Source of the DNA: Gavia stellata
Taxonomy: Eukaryota; Chordata; Aves; Gaviiformes; Gaviidae
DNA: 64,000 nt
Direction of reading: 5' to 3'
NCBI RefSeq assembly: GCF_030936135.1
Contig: NC_082605.1
Coordinates: 15,210,261 to 15,274,260 of the forward strand
The position numbers and the translations under genes are program-made. Below are positions 22,959-35,065 of the stretch, in pieces. Every line of letters begins with the position of its first letter. Position 1 is the first letter of the stretch. Below the pieces are notes generated by a model. It saw only the letters and a program-made list of their open reading frames with translations. It was not told where the DNA came from and made no database searches.

Positions 22959-25900
22959 CTGCAGGGAAAAAGAGAGAGAAAATGAATGAGGAGGTTGGTG
23001 GCACAGTGCAAGTTTGCAACGTGGCAAAACTTGCAGCTTGGCTTAACGTGGGGGTTAACACCGCTGGCCCATGTCTTCTGCAGACAGGTAGGTGAGATGT
23101 AGCTCAGGAAGTGCTATAAAGAGGATGAGAGTGTCCAGAGCTGGTGGCAGTGGAGAACCATGTACCTCTTCAAAGGGGCTCTTGTTCTTCAGCCCTTTTG
23201 CCCCCAAGAAGACCCAGTTGTCCCGGAAGCCCAGCTTGCTCACATGGCTGCTGCCCAGCTCCATGAAATGCGCCCGTACTTTGTCGTTCATCCTGAAAGC
23301 GGGTAAAGAAGGTGTTAGTGTGGTGCCAGGCGGGTGTCCCCTCCTGCCCCTCTCTGCTGCTGGCAGCAGCACCTCCAGCTCCCCCCAGCTGCTGGTTTTT
23401 GGGGAGCCAAGCATCACTCCCGGGGCCAAACTCACTTTGTGGCAGCGTCATCGTAGCTGGCTGTCAGCACAATGGTGCCATGCTTGATCTCTTGGAGGAA
23501 GGTATCCAGTTTGTTAATGTCTGGGAGAGAAGAGCATTAGGGAAAGAAAAAGTGATTTAGCAGCTGCATGGCAGCTGGGGGAACCTCCTCTGGGCTGGTG
23601 GGAAGTATCCTGGCTGTGCTTGTGCTAGCCAGGATTTGGGGTCACGGGCTTGGGGAAGGACAGGCTCCCAGATGCTGCATTCACCGTCTTGTGTTCCCAC
23701 CTGGGCTCTCCCGCAGTGCCCGGGGCTGGCGCTTTCCTCCTGCCGGCACGACGATTGCAGGGGAGAATTGGTGTCTAAAGTTTGCTCGCTAACTGTGAAA
23801 CCTGGTTACGTGAATTTACTTCTCAACACCAGGAATGAGCCTGCTCGGCCGCAGAGCTGCCTGCCCCGTGATCCTGCCTTTGGCTGTGTTGCAGGAATAA
23901 TTCCTCATCCCGCAGCCATGGGATGCTCGAGTCCAACGCCCCATCTAGTGGCATAGGAGCCGACTGCCGTCTCCTTACTGGTGCCTTTCCCACCGCGTAT
24001 CTTGCTCGCAAACTTAGACGGAAATCTCCTAATACTGGTGTTTCTCCTTAAAACTCCAGTTACCAAGAATAGGTTGCAAATCCCAAAATCAGAAAGGGTG
24101 ATTGATCCTTGGGGAAGGCTCAAACAGCAAAGGGTAAATCAAAAGTACTGTAGGGGTGGGTTTAGCATGTGGTTTTGAGGACTCCTGCCAAAACTCTAGA
24201 GAGTTTGGTAATGGCTTTGCAACAACGGTGGGATTTACAGCATTCTGCAAGTCAGTGCCAGCCGGGCTGTGAGTGGGTGCTGCCCTGGCTCAGGGCATCT
24301 TCTTGCTGTTAGGAAGGTTGGTTGAAGCCGGCAGCCACAGGGATGTGGTCTTTGCTGCTACCAGGCTCCGCTCCCCGTGCCCTGAGCTCCTCATTTACCC
24401 TCCTCTGAAAGGCAGGGGAAAACGCTGCTGCTCAGCCACCACCAGCGTTCAAAAACTGAGTTGAAATCTGCAAAATCTCAGGATTAGTGTAATTACCTGA
24501 TCTCAGAAAGTAGCCTTTCTCAGGTCTTGAGTGCCCTGGTTTATTCAGTTTAGTGGAATTATCTTTTTCAGCCCATTATGCGCATGTAAAAAGCGAGAAG
24601 CCAATCTGGATGCGGGTGCATTATGAGGACTCCAGGCTCAATGGCCTCAGGGAAAGCCGAGCTTTTACCACCTCAGCTGGCAGTGCTGGTCAAAGTCCAC
24701 TAGACTTTATCACTAAACACATGACCGAGGAGCAGCCTAAATAGCCGGCAGCCAGCAGTGCTGCCGTGAGCCCTGCTTGGGAGCCACCAGGCAGCAAAGC
24801 AACTGCGCTTACCTCCGGAGTACATGTCGAACACATCGGCTTTCAGGAGCTGCCCACTTGTTCCTGCAAGGTTAAAATTCAAAAGAGAGCACAGTGAGTT
24901 TGTACTGGGGTGGCTCTAGACTTTGCCTGGCCACCAGCTTGGGGTTCCTGCTGCTGCAAAATGCTTTGCTCTTCCCTCAGTGTGTCATATTTGCTGTGAT
25001 GGCAAATGTGTTGCTCGGTGGAGTTCATGGAGCCATCGTGCATGACCCAGGTGGGTTTGTTCCCATCTCCCTGGCAGTGCTTGCAACCATAACTGTGGCT
25101 GTGCACCCCATACAACACCGGACTGATGTGCTTTTGGGTCAGCTGCAGTGTCTGGGACAGGGTTCCTGGTGGCCTGTGTCCTCCCAGGGGAGGAAGGGAC
25201 CCTGGCTGCGGGGAGGTGATTATTGCCCACCCAACTCACCGTTCACCAGTGCGATATTCAGGCCTCTGCCAACGTTGTTTTTCACGTTGCTCATGAGGCT
25301 GGAAAGGAAAGCAGAGAGCACCAGTCAGTGCAGGGATGCCCTGGAGAGGCTGGTGCCAGTGAAACTGTGATGGGGCAACATGTGGCTGCAGACGGCAAAA
25401 TGCACCCAGAAGCAGTAGCAAGGAAAACTATTTCCAAACTTTTTTTAACCACAAACACACTGTGGTGGCCATTGATGTGCTCGGCAGAGCCCAAACTTGC
25501 CCTATTCAAGCCCAGGCCAGCCGCAGCTGCCCTGTCCCCTCCGTACGCTGCTTACACTACGTCATTGAAGCAGATGGAGGGTCCCACCACATTTGCGGCA
25601 CCACTGATGATCTTGAAGGCAAAATGGTTGTGGGGACAGCTCTTCTGGTTCCCACACTTGTGTCGGGGCAGCTGCTCACCTGCAAGGGAAGAGTGGAACT
25701 GCAAGCCATGATGTTGGCCCTGGGAGGGGGCACACTGGGGCACAGTGGCCTGCTAAAGGGGCAATGCCTGGACCAGCTTCTTGCATGAAGGAGGCTTGTC
25801 CTGGGACTGGAACCAGCTTCTTGTTCAAGATTTATGGTGCAGAGGCTTGGGGTCGGATGGGATGAGCTGGCTGGGGTGCTGAGCAGTGGGATGGCGTGGC

Positions 25901-27474
25901 TGGTGCCAGGGGGATTGCAGAGGGTGTGTGCTGGGGAGGGTGCAGAGCTGGTGCTTGTTCAAGCAGCTTTTCTGCCTGGAGCTTCCCCATTCTTGGCCAG
26001 GGTAGGGACCTGTGCCATGCTGCCCGCACGGGGCCCGTGACCTGCTTCCTGTTGTAGCCGGTGGCCCAGGAGTGTTTCTGCTGGGGCAGGGGGATCATGT
26101 CAAGGTTCGTGTGCTTGCAGAGCCTGCCAAAGACATTGCTGCTGTGTGCAATAACAAAATTCTCCTGTGTTTGGGAGGGAGGGATTTTGCTTTGGGAAAG
26201 GAGCTCTCAAGGGCAGCTATCATACTTCCACCATCACCCTTTGCCCCAGAGCGGTGTTGCATGATGGAGATGAAGTCAAGAGTGGTACTCACTTCTGGAC
26301 TTGTCGGTGACACCTGTGGGTACAAGCAGGAGGGTTAGGCACCCCGGAGAGCTGCTGTTCAGGCACCGGCTCTCCAAAACTGCTCCGTGTGGCTGTGAGC
26401 GCCCCTGGAGCCACCCGCCCCGGTGCAGCTTCCCACCATGCTGTCCCTCCCTGCCCTGATGATCAAAGCTGGTGGCTATAGCCTTGGCCAGGGACTGCAA
26501 GTGCCAATGTTCATGGCAACTATACACAGCTCTGGGGTCTGGCTCACAATGGGGCTGCCTGCACCCTCCCTCCGGACCTGGCTGGAGCCCCGCTGGTGCC
26601 TCACCGAGCCAGCTCCGCAGGCTGATGGTTTTCCATCTGTAATCGAAGTACGTCTGCACGATGAACCAGGTGCCCAGCAGCATGATGAACAGTGCCACGT
26701 ACCGGATCACACCTGCCAGGGGTGGGAGAGGAGCCAGGTGAGAGCAGCAGCAGCACGGGTTGGGGACTGGAGCATCTTTCTGGCTTCTTGGGGACTTGGT
26801 CTGTGTGTCCAAGGCACAGGGTGACAGCCACCACTTGTGTGGTGTGGGAAGGCAGCTAACACTCCTTCCTTCATCCTCTAAAAAGTCTCTGATCTCTTAA
26901 TTAGTATCTCTAGAGCATGTGGCGATGCTCAGATAGGCATTACCCTTCTACTGGGAGGCACTATTCGTATTTCTCTCTGCATTAAAGTAAATTTGATAAT
27001 TAGTCAGAAAGCTATGTAAATCCAAATATTTCTTACATTCCCAGCGCTGGGAAGGCTGCTATCCCCCAATTAGTCACTAGCTACAGCCGAGCAGCTGCTA
27101 ATACAAATGTGATTGGCATTTGGCTTTAAAGCAGCGCTCATCAGAGCAAAACGTTCCAGTCCTGCATGGAAAGAGAGTAGAAAAATATACTTCTATTGCA
27201 GCTGAATGGCTCTTATGGAACCAGGAACGTCTCAATAGCCATCTCTTCCCAGCCACAGAGGGTTTCACTGGGACAAATACAACAGACTGAAATCTACTCA
27301 AATCTTTTAAAAACCCGATGCTTGTACAAAGGCCCTGTCCCATGGCCCTGGCAGGGGAAGGTCAGGGTAGCTGGGCTTGGAAGGGGATATGCAAATGAGA
27401 AGGAGGCATAAAGCACTGTAGAAAAATGGAGAGAGAAGTAAATCTCTGTCTCCCTCCATACCTGTCACCCGCAT
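22869..27474 (-). CDS. FAM3D: FAM3D, secreted cytokine-like protein, complete coding sequence
   Basis: Nine coding exons on the minus strand join to 678 nt (225 residues plus stop): 27474-27462, 26712-26605, 26313-26293, 25679-25556, 25298-25240, 24863-24813, 23520-23436, 23292-23166 and 22958-22869. All introns are GT-AG and all phases agree. Residues 6-24 are a hydrophobic signal segment and 41-55 a linker. Residues 56-219 are the FAM3 GG-type domain, with SGAANVVGP (73-81), a KNNVGRG block (95-101), FDMYSGD (120-126), LGFRDNWVF (174-182) and [11 protein letters not shown] (209-219). Cys56, 62, 84 and 219 match the four disulfide cysteines of the family. NxS/T sequons occur at 108 and 190. 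FAM3D is a gut-secreted, nutrient-responsive factor reported to act on formyl-peptide receptors. The start region, the MYSG motif, a length close to human FAM3D and the CFAP20DC neighbour favour FAM3D over FAM3C or FAM3B. Confidence 0.95.
23166..23292 (-). CDS. FAM3D: FAM3D coding exon 8
   Basis: Encodes residues 155-196 plus the last base of Lys154. It contains [14 protein letters not shown] and KSPFEE, near-invariant in FAM3C/D. The acceptor is TTTCAG and the donor GTACAT, the weakest donor in the gene. Confidence 0.95.
23436..23520 (-). CDS. FAM3D: FAM3D coding exon 7
   Basis: Encodes the central helix and strand with [10 protein letters not shown] (141-150), matching the family's conserved S/TYDD loop. 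The acceptor is TCTCCCAG and the donor GTGAGT. It starts in phase 1 and ends in phase 2. Confidence 0.95.
24813..24863 (-). CDS. FAM3D: FAM3D coding exon 6
   Basis: This 51-nt exon encodes [16 protein letters not shown] after the split Gly109. FDMYSGD is the FAM3D form of a motif that is FDMWGGD in FAM3C. The acceptor is ACCTTGCAG and the donor GTAAGC. Confidence 0.95.
25240..25298 (-). CDS. FAM3D: FAM3D coding exon 5
   Basis: Encodes [18 protein letters not shown], the most conserved block of the FAM3 family, with the NGT sequon completed across the next junction. The acceptor is CTTTCCAG and the donor GTGAGT. Confidence 0.96.
25556..25679 (-). CDS. FAM3D: FAM3D coding exon 4
   Basis: Encodes the start of the folded domain: Cys56, Cys62, the FAFK segment, SGAANVVGP and Cys84. 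The donor is read as GTAAGC (plus strand 25555-25550), giving phase 2, which is what the next exon requires. Confidence 0.95.
26293..26313 (-). CDS. FAM3D: FAM3D coding exon 3 (21-nt microexon)
   Basis: The acceptor TTGTACCCACAG precedes 21 nt, followed by GTGAGTACC. It encodes GVTDKSR in the variable linker between signal segment and domain. It keeps phase 1 on both sides, so skipping it would leave the frame intact. Confidence 0.85.
26605..26712 (-). CDS. FAM3D: FAM3D coding exon 2
   Basis: Encodes the hydrophobic signal segment (residues 6-24) and the basic, aromatic stretch after it ending SLRSWL. The acceptor is CCCTGGCAG and the donor GTGAGG. The strong resemblance to the FAM3D amino terminus here separates it from FAM3C. 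Confidence 0.93.
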
Positions 27475-27527
27475 GGTGGTGGGGAGAGAGAGCACAACCC
27501 CGGGGTGGTCAGTGGTCAGGAGTCACC
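27462..27527 (-). CDS. FAM3D: FAM3D coding exon 1 with start codon (CDS 27474-27462)
   Basis: The acceptor CTTCTCTTTCCGCAG (edge 27527) shows that at least one untranslated exon lies upstream. The ATG at 27474-27472 sits in CACCATGC, with A at -3, and opens MRVTG, the conserved FAM3D start. The donor GTATGG follows after 13 coding nt. Possible upstream exon donors on the minus strand are AAG/GTAGGAG (edge 28293) and CAG/GTAGGAA (edge 28185). Confidence 0.9.
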
Positions 27528-28769
27528 CTGCGGAAAGAGAAGGAAATGCCATAAAGCATACCCAGGCAGATATTAGATAAAAAACTAATTGTTATGTTTA
27601 GGCATATTTGCAATAGCTAAGAGGTCACTGAAGATGTATAAATTCCTATCAGGAACATGTGCTCGGTCCCGCCCTGATGTTGAAGTCCTGGCTTGCGTAC
27701 ATTGGAGCAGGCTGTGCTGATCGAGCTTGCTTCATTTTTAAGCCTCTGAACTCTTCACTGTGACTATCCGCTGCCCTGTGCGCTCCTGTTTCACATCCTT
27801 TTCTCAGTAACAGATCACACTTTTCTATTGTGATGAGCTCAAGGAGCACATTTTCAGTCACAGCTTTGCTGCATTTCCTTCTGATTTCCTTCTGGGATTA
27901 TGCAAAGCAGGTTTCAAATATTAGGGACTGCAAAATGCCGTCTGAGGACAAGCTGTGATTTGGCCTTGCCCAGTCAGAGGCATCTGCGGGAACAAGCTCG
28001 TCCTCCTTAAAAGCAGAAAGGGAAGGAAAGGGAAGAAGTGCAGCGCCACTGAGCTGGGCAGAGCAGCCAGGTTTGGGGACACCTGGCTTAAGAACAGAAA
28101 TGTTTCCGCTTGTCCAAATCCTGCAGCGTCTTCACCCACACGAATGGGGAGTGGTTGTAATTTAGGGTGTAAACTATTTCCTACCTGAGTGAGTCATCTG
28201 CCCCCTTTCCTCCTGCTGCCAGCCCTGACGAATGGGATGGGCACCCGCCACCCCATGCACTGGGCTCCCGGGGGCTGGGGACCCACTCCTACCTTCGAAA
28301 TTTGTGGATACAGCCCGGTGAAGGTCCGTCGTGGAAACCACCCCGGAGTCCTAAGGCAAACTGTCACCTGTGAGACGTGTGCTCAGAGTTAAAGAGCCTA
28401 CTGCTAACTAAAGCAGCCCTTTAGTGAGGCTTGGCATAGAAAACTTGTAGAAGAGCTACACTGAGAGTTGCTTGTCCTGTTTGAAGGGTAAATAAGGAGC
28501 AATGGGTTGTCGCAGGGCTGGGCTGAAAGTTGATTTCAGGCTGCTGCGTCATGAGGAAGGAGAGAAGAGCTTTGCCTCCTGCTCAGCCCTGCTCCAGGTG
28601 CCCTCCCAGGGCTGGAGTTCAGGGAAAGTGCCCGTAGCCATGTCACTGACAGTGGCCGTGGTGCAGAGTCCTCCCTTGGCCCCCTGGGCGGGTGCACCCG
28701 GCTTCCCCTGCACCCTGGGGCGGGTTGCAGCATCACCATATGGGGCTTTTAGCAAGCCTTAAAAACAAG

Positions 28770-29010
28770 GCGGAAACCGATCTGCGCTGCAGGAGGAAAG
28801 CTGCAGCTTTCCTGCTTGGCCTGCAACCCCAGCGGGAGCTTGCAGCGGGCCAGGGTGCCCGGTGCCTGGCCGGAGTGGCAGCCCCGCAGGGACATTTCAG
28901 CTGTCTGAAGCCGCAGCCCAGCGCTGCTCCCCACGAGGCCCCTCCGCTGCGCCCGTGTCTGCCGTGGGGCTGCGGCAAGGAGGAGCTGCCGAAGCCACTA
29001 TGGTGGGAGC
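28770..29010 (-). promoter_or_regulatory. CpG-rich patch, candidate FAM3D promoter
   Basis: A GC-rich block with many CpGs lies 1.2-1.5 kb upstream of the first FAM3D coding exon. Minus-strand donor-like sites at 28293 and 28185 would join to the acceptor at 27527. No clear TATA box or initiator stands out, so the assignment rests on position and composition. Confidence 0.35.
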
Positions 29011-32000
29011 TGGTGGCTTCCTATGGGAGAGTGGCCTTACGGCTTTTCTGCATTTTAAAGGAAGCCTTGGAAGGTATTTGTGTACCCTTGTGTATCGCGG
29101 CAGCGTGTTTTTGATAGGGTATGAGCTAAGCACACTTGGTTCCCAGCAGCATCTCACTTCTCTCTGCAGTTACTCCTCCCAAAGGAAGGTGGCCGTGAGC
29201 GGGAATCTGTCTTGGCAGGAGGTGGCATGGGGGTCTGCAGCGCCTGCAGCCCTTCCCGGTGCCGCCTCGTCCTGGCCCATCCCAGCCCCCTGGCACGGTA
29301 TCCCTGAGAAGGGTTTTAACCTTGTGTCAAAGCTGGCACGGGCAAGCTCGTTTCACTGAGCTGGTGGAAGAGCCGCAGACCTGAAAATGGACGGTTTAAA
29401 GGTTTTGGAGCACATTGCTGTCTGTGGCTGGATCTGGCGGGACAGCACCGGGCTCTTGCCTTTTCCTCCTTCCAGCATGAGGTTTTGCTTTTCAACTGTA
29501 GCGAGCCTCTCCGGTGCCGGGCTCCGCAGCCTGGTGCCTGATGAGGTGGCAGGTGTGATGGGGGCAGAAGCGCAGTCCTTAAAATCCCCCTTGGCAAGTC
29601 GCAAAGTCTTTGAAATCGGTATCGATTTGCTTTTGGAGCCTGTTGAGTTCCCCTCCAAATGCCAGGAGCAGAGCCTGGAGCTGGTGAGGATTCGGACCTG
29701 GGCCATGATTCGGACACAGCGAGCGGAGCAAAACTCCCCTGGGTTTGCAAAACTGTCCCCGTTTGGTCCCCACTGCTGCAGGGGACACCAGCCTCACTGG
29801 GGCCCATTGCACAGTGCTCTCCTTTGCCAAATTTGTGGTTTTTCTATGCACATATTGATTTTGTTACAGAGGAAGAGAAATGGAAAAATAAACCGATAAA
29901 CACTACTGCTTTAGGGAAGTCATGTATTTATTTGGGCTATTTATCTTCACCTTAATCTCAGGTAAAATTTATTGGGCGAAGTCCCTGGGTGCTGAAATTC
30001 CTGGAACCTGACTGCATTACAAGAGGGTAGCCCTGTCGTGGGATTTCTATTGTATTCTCTTTTAATTGTTCAGATTGATTTATTTCACCACCCTCCCCCC
30101 CCCCCCCCCCCAAGGCTGTGCCAGAAAAAAAGACGGTGGTACTCTGGCATCTGCCAGAGAGCGACTTGCAGGAAAGGGAGAAAGGAAGGAACTGTGGTGG
30201 GTGATAAACAGTTATTTGTCTAATAGACCTGAAACTTATTTGCTTAAAAACCATTCCAGGAACAAAAAGGTTCTCGAACAAATATTGTTAAAGAGCTCTA
30301 TGGTGTTGTAAGGCAAAGGCTCCATCCTGAGCCGGCTCAGGACTGAAGTGCCGCTTGGCAGTGCTGAGTTATTGCTGCCAAGAAGAAACCAGGGCAGATC
30401 TCTGCCCTTGCAGGGAGGTTTTGCAGGATACGGTGGGTGAATATTCCCGTTTCCTCCCAGCACTGGAGGAAAATTTCACTTCTTGTCCCCAGAAACTTCT
30501 GGCATTGCTGGTTTTGGGGTTTTTCTGCTGATTTTGAGCCCCACATGTCCCCCTTTCTCTCTCCTGGCAGGTCTCTGACCATCAACAAAACATCATTTCG
30601 GTGCGGGGTGGGTATGCAGCTCCAAAGAGGGTGGCTGCCAGATGTCACGCGTGCCCACACCCAGTGAGTCACCCCTCCAAAAGTCAGCGTTTTCCTGTGA
30701 AACTAAACGCAAGGTCGCAGAAGGGGCCTGGTGCGGGGTGGGTGCACATCCTCTGTGTGTCCAGGGCTGGTCCCACCACAGGAGAATGGAGGATGCTACA
30801 ATGCCGTTTTTAGTCTCAAAAGGAGGCAATCTGACTGAGCTTTGCCGAGTTACTCAATGAGAGAGCGCTGTTTGCCGGAGGGCTTATAAATTCTTCAGCT
30901 CATAAAAACGTTTGGCCAGCTGCTGCGCCTGCCAAACAGCTGGAGAGGGCACCTCATGGTGAAACTGCCCCCAGCACAAGTCAATATTTAACCGGGGTGA
31001 GGCCCTGATCCTGAAAGAGAAGCCAAACAGGATGCACGCGGTGGCAGGCAGGGGTGCGGGGCTCGGCCGAGCCCTGCCTGGGAGCAGGACTGCAGCCCAG
31101 GTGGGATGTGATGCCTGGAGGTGCTGCTGGGGAAGCCGGGCCGTGGGGCTGGTGCAAAGGGTGCAGTCGGGCTTCGGTGCCTGCTGCAGGTGCCTCCCTG
31201 CCTGCTATGGGGCAGGCATGGCCCCATCCTGCGTTTGGTTGCCAGAGGAGCATCACCCATCTGTGGCTGGTACCGATTCGGTCTCTTGTTCTATTTGTCA
31301 TTGGTGGCCGTTTGCCCAGTTCTCTGTACATGCCACTGAGCCCAAAGCTAAATCACTGTGAGCTCGCTGCTCCGGTGAGGTGTCCTCAAGCAGTGAATCA
31401 AGAGCTGTGGCAGCAGGGAGAGATGGAGGGGAGCGATTGCATCCCCTCTGGCGTGGCAATGGTGGCTGGCAGCTCAGCAGGCATCCCCGTGTTGTGGATT
31501 GCAGGTTGTACCGAAGTGGTCTGTGCCAAAACCCCAGGGCAAAAGGAGGGGCAGAAGCGTTGGTGCTCAGGGCTGGCAGCAAGCTGTTTGCTGGGAAAAG
31601 GCACTTCTTGGGGCTGAAAGCGCAGGGTAAGTGTGGGCCATGCGGCAGTCCCTCCGCTGGGCAGCTGCGGCAAAGGGCTCTGGTTTTTAGTTAACTGCAT
31701 GTATGGGAGGACCCGAAATGCATTTTTGGCAGCTAGCAAAGCCCTGGGTGCCAGCATCCCGAGGGGTCCCAGTCGGCACCTGGGAGGTGGCCTGGCAGTC
31801 AGGGTTGCGTGCTGGAGTATTGCATAGTGAACACCCTGCAAATTCATCCAAAGCCATGATGGATAAAGGGGTTTGACCTGGACCACACATCCCACAGCTG
31901 ATTCTACCACATACGCCATAATGGGTGGAAATGCGGATTTAACCCTTGCCATTAACACACAGGTAATTCATTAATTCTGTCTATGAAACCGGCAGAGCTG

Positions 32001-34985
32001 CACCCCCCAGAAAGGATGCCAGCGTGTGGGGTTTCCCCTTCACCTCCATGCTACGAGGAGGAACAAGTAAAACCTTCCCTCTGCAACCCTCTAACTTGCC
32101 AGCAAGTCGAAAGAAAAGTGCTGCAGAAAGGCATTATTTCAGTCATGCTCTAGAAACCCCATTTCCGTGAGGCAGTTGAGGAGAGGGCAAGCCTACGTAC
32201 CGCTCAGTGTCCCGGGTGCGCCGTCCCTCTCTGCAGGCAGTGTGGGTGCCAGGGCACCCCGGGGAGCTGGGGCACCCTGTGCTCAGCAGTGTGGCGGTGT
32301 GGCTACCCAGCCCAGCCCGGCCCTCCGTGAGTCACGGCACCTCCCCAAGCCTTATCTCGCTGCCAGGCATGGGGCTGGGTGCCCCGGTGTGCCGCCCCAT
32401 GGGGTGCAGTGGCCGGCAGCGGTTGGGAGCAGCTGTCCCGCGGGAGGGAAAAAAAAGTCATTCCTGTGGCAGCGAGCTGATGCGTTTCCTCTGGAGATTT
32501 TTCTCCACTTTGGCACTCGCTGTTTTGCCACATCAGAAGAGGAAAACCTCTCCCAGGGTGGGCACCAGCCTGACCCTCTGCACTTGCACTAAACCAGCAC
32601 ATCAGGCAGCGTGGCTGCTGGAGGGTGCTGCAATGGGAGCGGGTGGGCACGAAGCCAGGACTGGTGTCCCCTCGCGTGGGATAAATCTGGGATAACCCGA
32701 TCTGGCGGGTTTTCCCCTTGGCTGTGCTGCACGTGTGTGGGCTGGCCCCGAGCACTGCTTCGCTGCCTCTTGTTTGCAGGAGGCTGGAGGTTCCTTTTTC
32801 AGATAAGCATTTATTTATCCAGCAACAGTCCTGAACTCCAAAGGAGTCCTGAGTTAACTGTAGATATAGATTAAGGCCTTTTTCTTTTTAATCATTTATT
32901 GTTATTATTATGTTTCTGAAGGAAGAAAACACTCCTTGGAGACTCCAGCTCCGCAGTTAGCACTAGAGGCCCTATACATTTTCCAAAGCGGAACCTCATT
33001 TACCTGGCAGCTGAGAATAAAAGCGTTCCCATTCCTTTTTTCTTTTTTCTTTTCCATTCCCATCACTTAGGAGAACCAAACGGCTTCTCTTGGAGTTTTT
33101 AAAGCAATTTTCATCCAAGAGCCAGTGGAGAAGTCACAGGGCTGGCAGTGGCAGTGCTGCCTTTGGGACTGCAGCTTGTGGAAGGCTGGAGCAGAGCCCC
33201 TGCGGGACCGACACTGCTCCCTGGTAATGAAGTTAATACCTGAGGGTGCTCTCTGCAGAAGGCTGTGCACTGAGATTTTCTTTGCCTCCCCCCAGTGCTG
33301 GTCCCCAGCGCTGGGCAAAGGGTGCAGGATGCGGTCCAGGTGTGGGGGGTGCTGGGCTATGCACCAGAGGAAATCACAGCCTTTACACTGCAACCTTGCA
33401 GACAGGGAGCAGAAAAGCAAACACAGGCCTGCGCTTTGCATTGGGATAATTATTGCCCTCGGAAGGAAATTTTAGCTGCGGTGAGAGTCTGGGCTTAAAC
33501 AGCGCAGTCTAAATCAGAAACCTCCTCCTTCTCCGGGGAAATATCCTTCCTATTAGTTTGTTTAGCTGCTGGCAATAACTGGCTCAGCTCAATAACGAAG
33601 TGCCCCAAGCCCCGGCGTGCTGCACCACGTGTCTCTGCTCCATCCCCTCGCTTCCCGCCCGTGCAGGACCTGGCCCGCGGTGCGGGGCTTGTAGCACCCT
33701 GGGGGATGCCTGTTTTGTGATGAATTTCTCCTGCTTCAAGGGACCTGAGGCCCCCCGGGTCCTCTATGAAGATGGAGATGTTGCTGCTGCTTGCAGAGGA
33801 AACAAGCAAAAAACATCAGCAGGGCCAGGGGCCTCTTTATCCCAACGAAGAAACCTTGCGTGAAATGCTTCTGCTCTCTGCAACTGCACGTTTCATCCAA
33901 GATGCTTCCCTGAACCCATAGGAAAGGATGGGAAGCTGTGTGGCTGCGGCACAGCCCAAGCACTGGTGCTGGCGCAGGGAGCCCGCGTGTCCTGTCCCCG
34001 TGCCCTGTGGTAGCCCAAGTTTTGCCCATCCACTGTGGCACACGGCAGAAAGGTGCTTGTAAATCACACATAACATTAGTGCATACATCAAGTGCTGGGA
34101 ACAGGGCATCAGCTTGGTCTCAACTCAGCAAATAATTAACTTGTGCAGTGCAATGGAATTACATCAGTCTCATCTGGAGGCTCCCCCCCGGGAGGCTTCT
34201 GCATGATACGGAGAAAGAGAAGTTAAGAAGAAAATAATAGATGTGATATCAAAAAGCTGCCAGGCTGGGGAATGAATAATCTGTGGTGCAAAGTCACTGC
34301 ACTGCGATGAGCACCATGGTAGGATCAGCAGGAGCAAGCTGGCAGGCGAGGAGCTGCTCTCCTCCTCCTCCCTCCTTGTGCCAGTGCTGGCGGCATGGGC
34401 CCTGTGTGGGACCTCAGCGGGTGGTGGGGAGTGTTGGGGCGCTGGTGGCTCCTGCCAAAAAAATCCCAGTGGCTGCAGGACTGTCCCTCTGAGGAGCTGT
34501 TTCCTACGAGAGCTCAGCACTGGGGGGGAGGCTCCCCCCGAAGATCCCGTGTCTGCAGAGTTCTGCAGTGCCTGCAGGGACACAGGGCTTTGCAAGCTGC
34601 TCGCTGGGCTAAATTAATCACAAATTCTGCTGCTTTTAGGACAGGTTTGGCCACTGCCGCTTTGCAAACTTTGTCCTGAAAAGTGCTGTAGCTTTACAGT
34701 TTCAGATTCCTCGTGCCGGGCTAAGCCACGTAACGCAGATGTGAAATGTAGCCCCTTTAAAAGGCAACAGCCTTTTACTTCTCTGTTTGTCTAAACACCC
34801 CCTGCATTTGCTGCATGCCATGGGCGAGAGGGTGAGGGTTGCCCCTGCCTGCACCGCCGCAGGGTATTATTCACCCACCAATAAACAATCCTGCTCCGGT
34901 ACTCACATCTCCTCTCCCACTTCTGCATAGGTCAGTAAACAGAAGTATTTCATTGACTGAAGAGTGACTCATGCCAGCAAAGCGA
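29011..34985. other. gene-free intergenic stretch
   Basis: I recognise no exon or RNA gene between the FAM3D promoter region and the CpG-rich segment at 35 kb. The stretch holds the 17-C run at 30095-30111 and many short overlapping open frames without family motifs. Confidence 0.55.
30095..30111 (+). repeat. C17 homopolymer
   Basis: Seventeen consecutive C residues, preceded by CCCT. On the complementary strand this is a G17 run that can fold into a quadruplex, and it is a common site of sequencing length error. Confidence 0.95.
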
Positions 34986-35065
34986 TGACCCACCCCATAG
35001 GTTTCACCGGCATCCCGGTGACCGAGCGCAGCCCGAGCATCCGGGTGGAACGCCGGTGGGGTTAC

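Noticed and set aside
26276-26812. A 178-residue continuous minus-strand frame through the FAM3D signal-peptide exon
   Set aside because: Only 26605-26712 is exon; flanking GT-AG sites and phase agreement with the neighbours show that the rest is intron read-through.
22869-27474. Assignment to FAM3C or FAM3B instead of FAM3D
   Set aside because: The amino terminus, the FDMYSGD motif and the CFAP20DC neighbour fit FAM3D better; FAM3B lacks the VKNNVGRG block.
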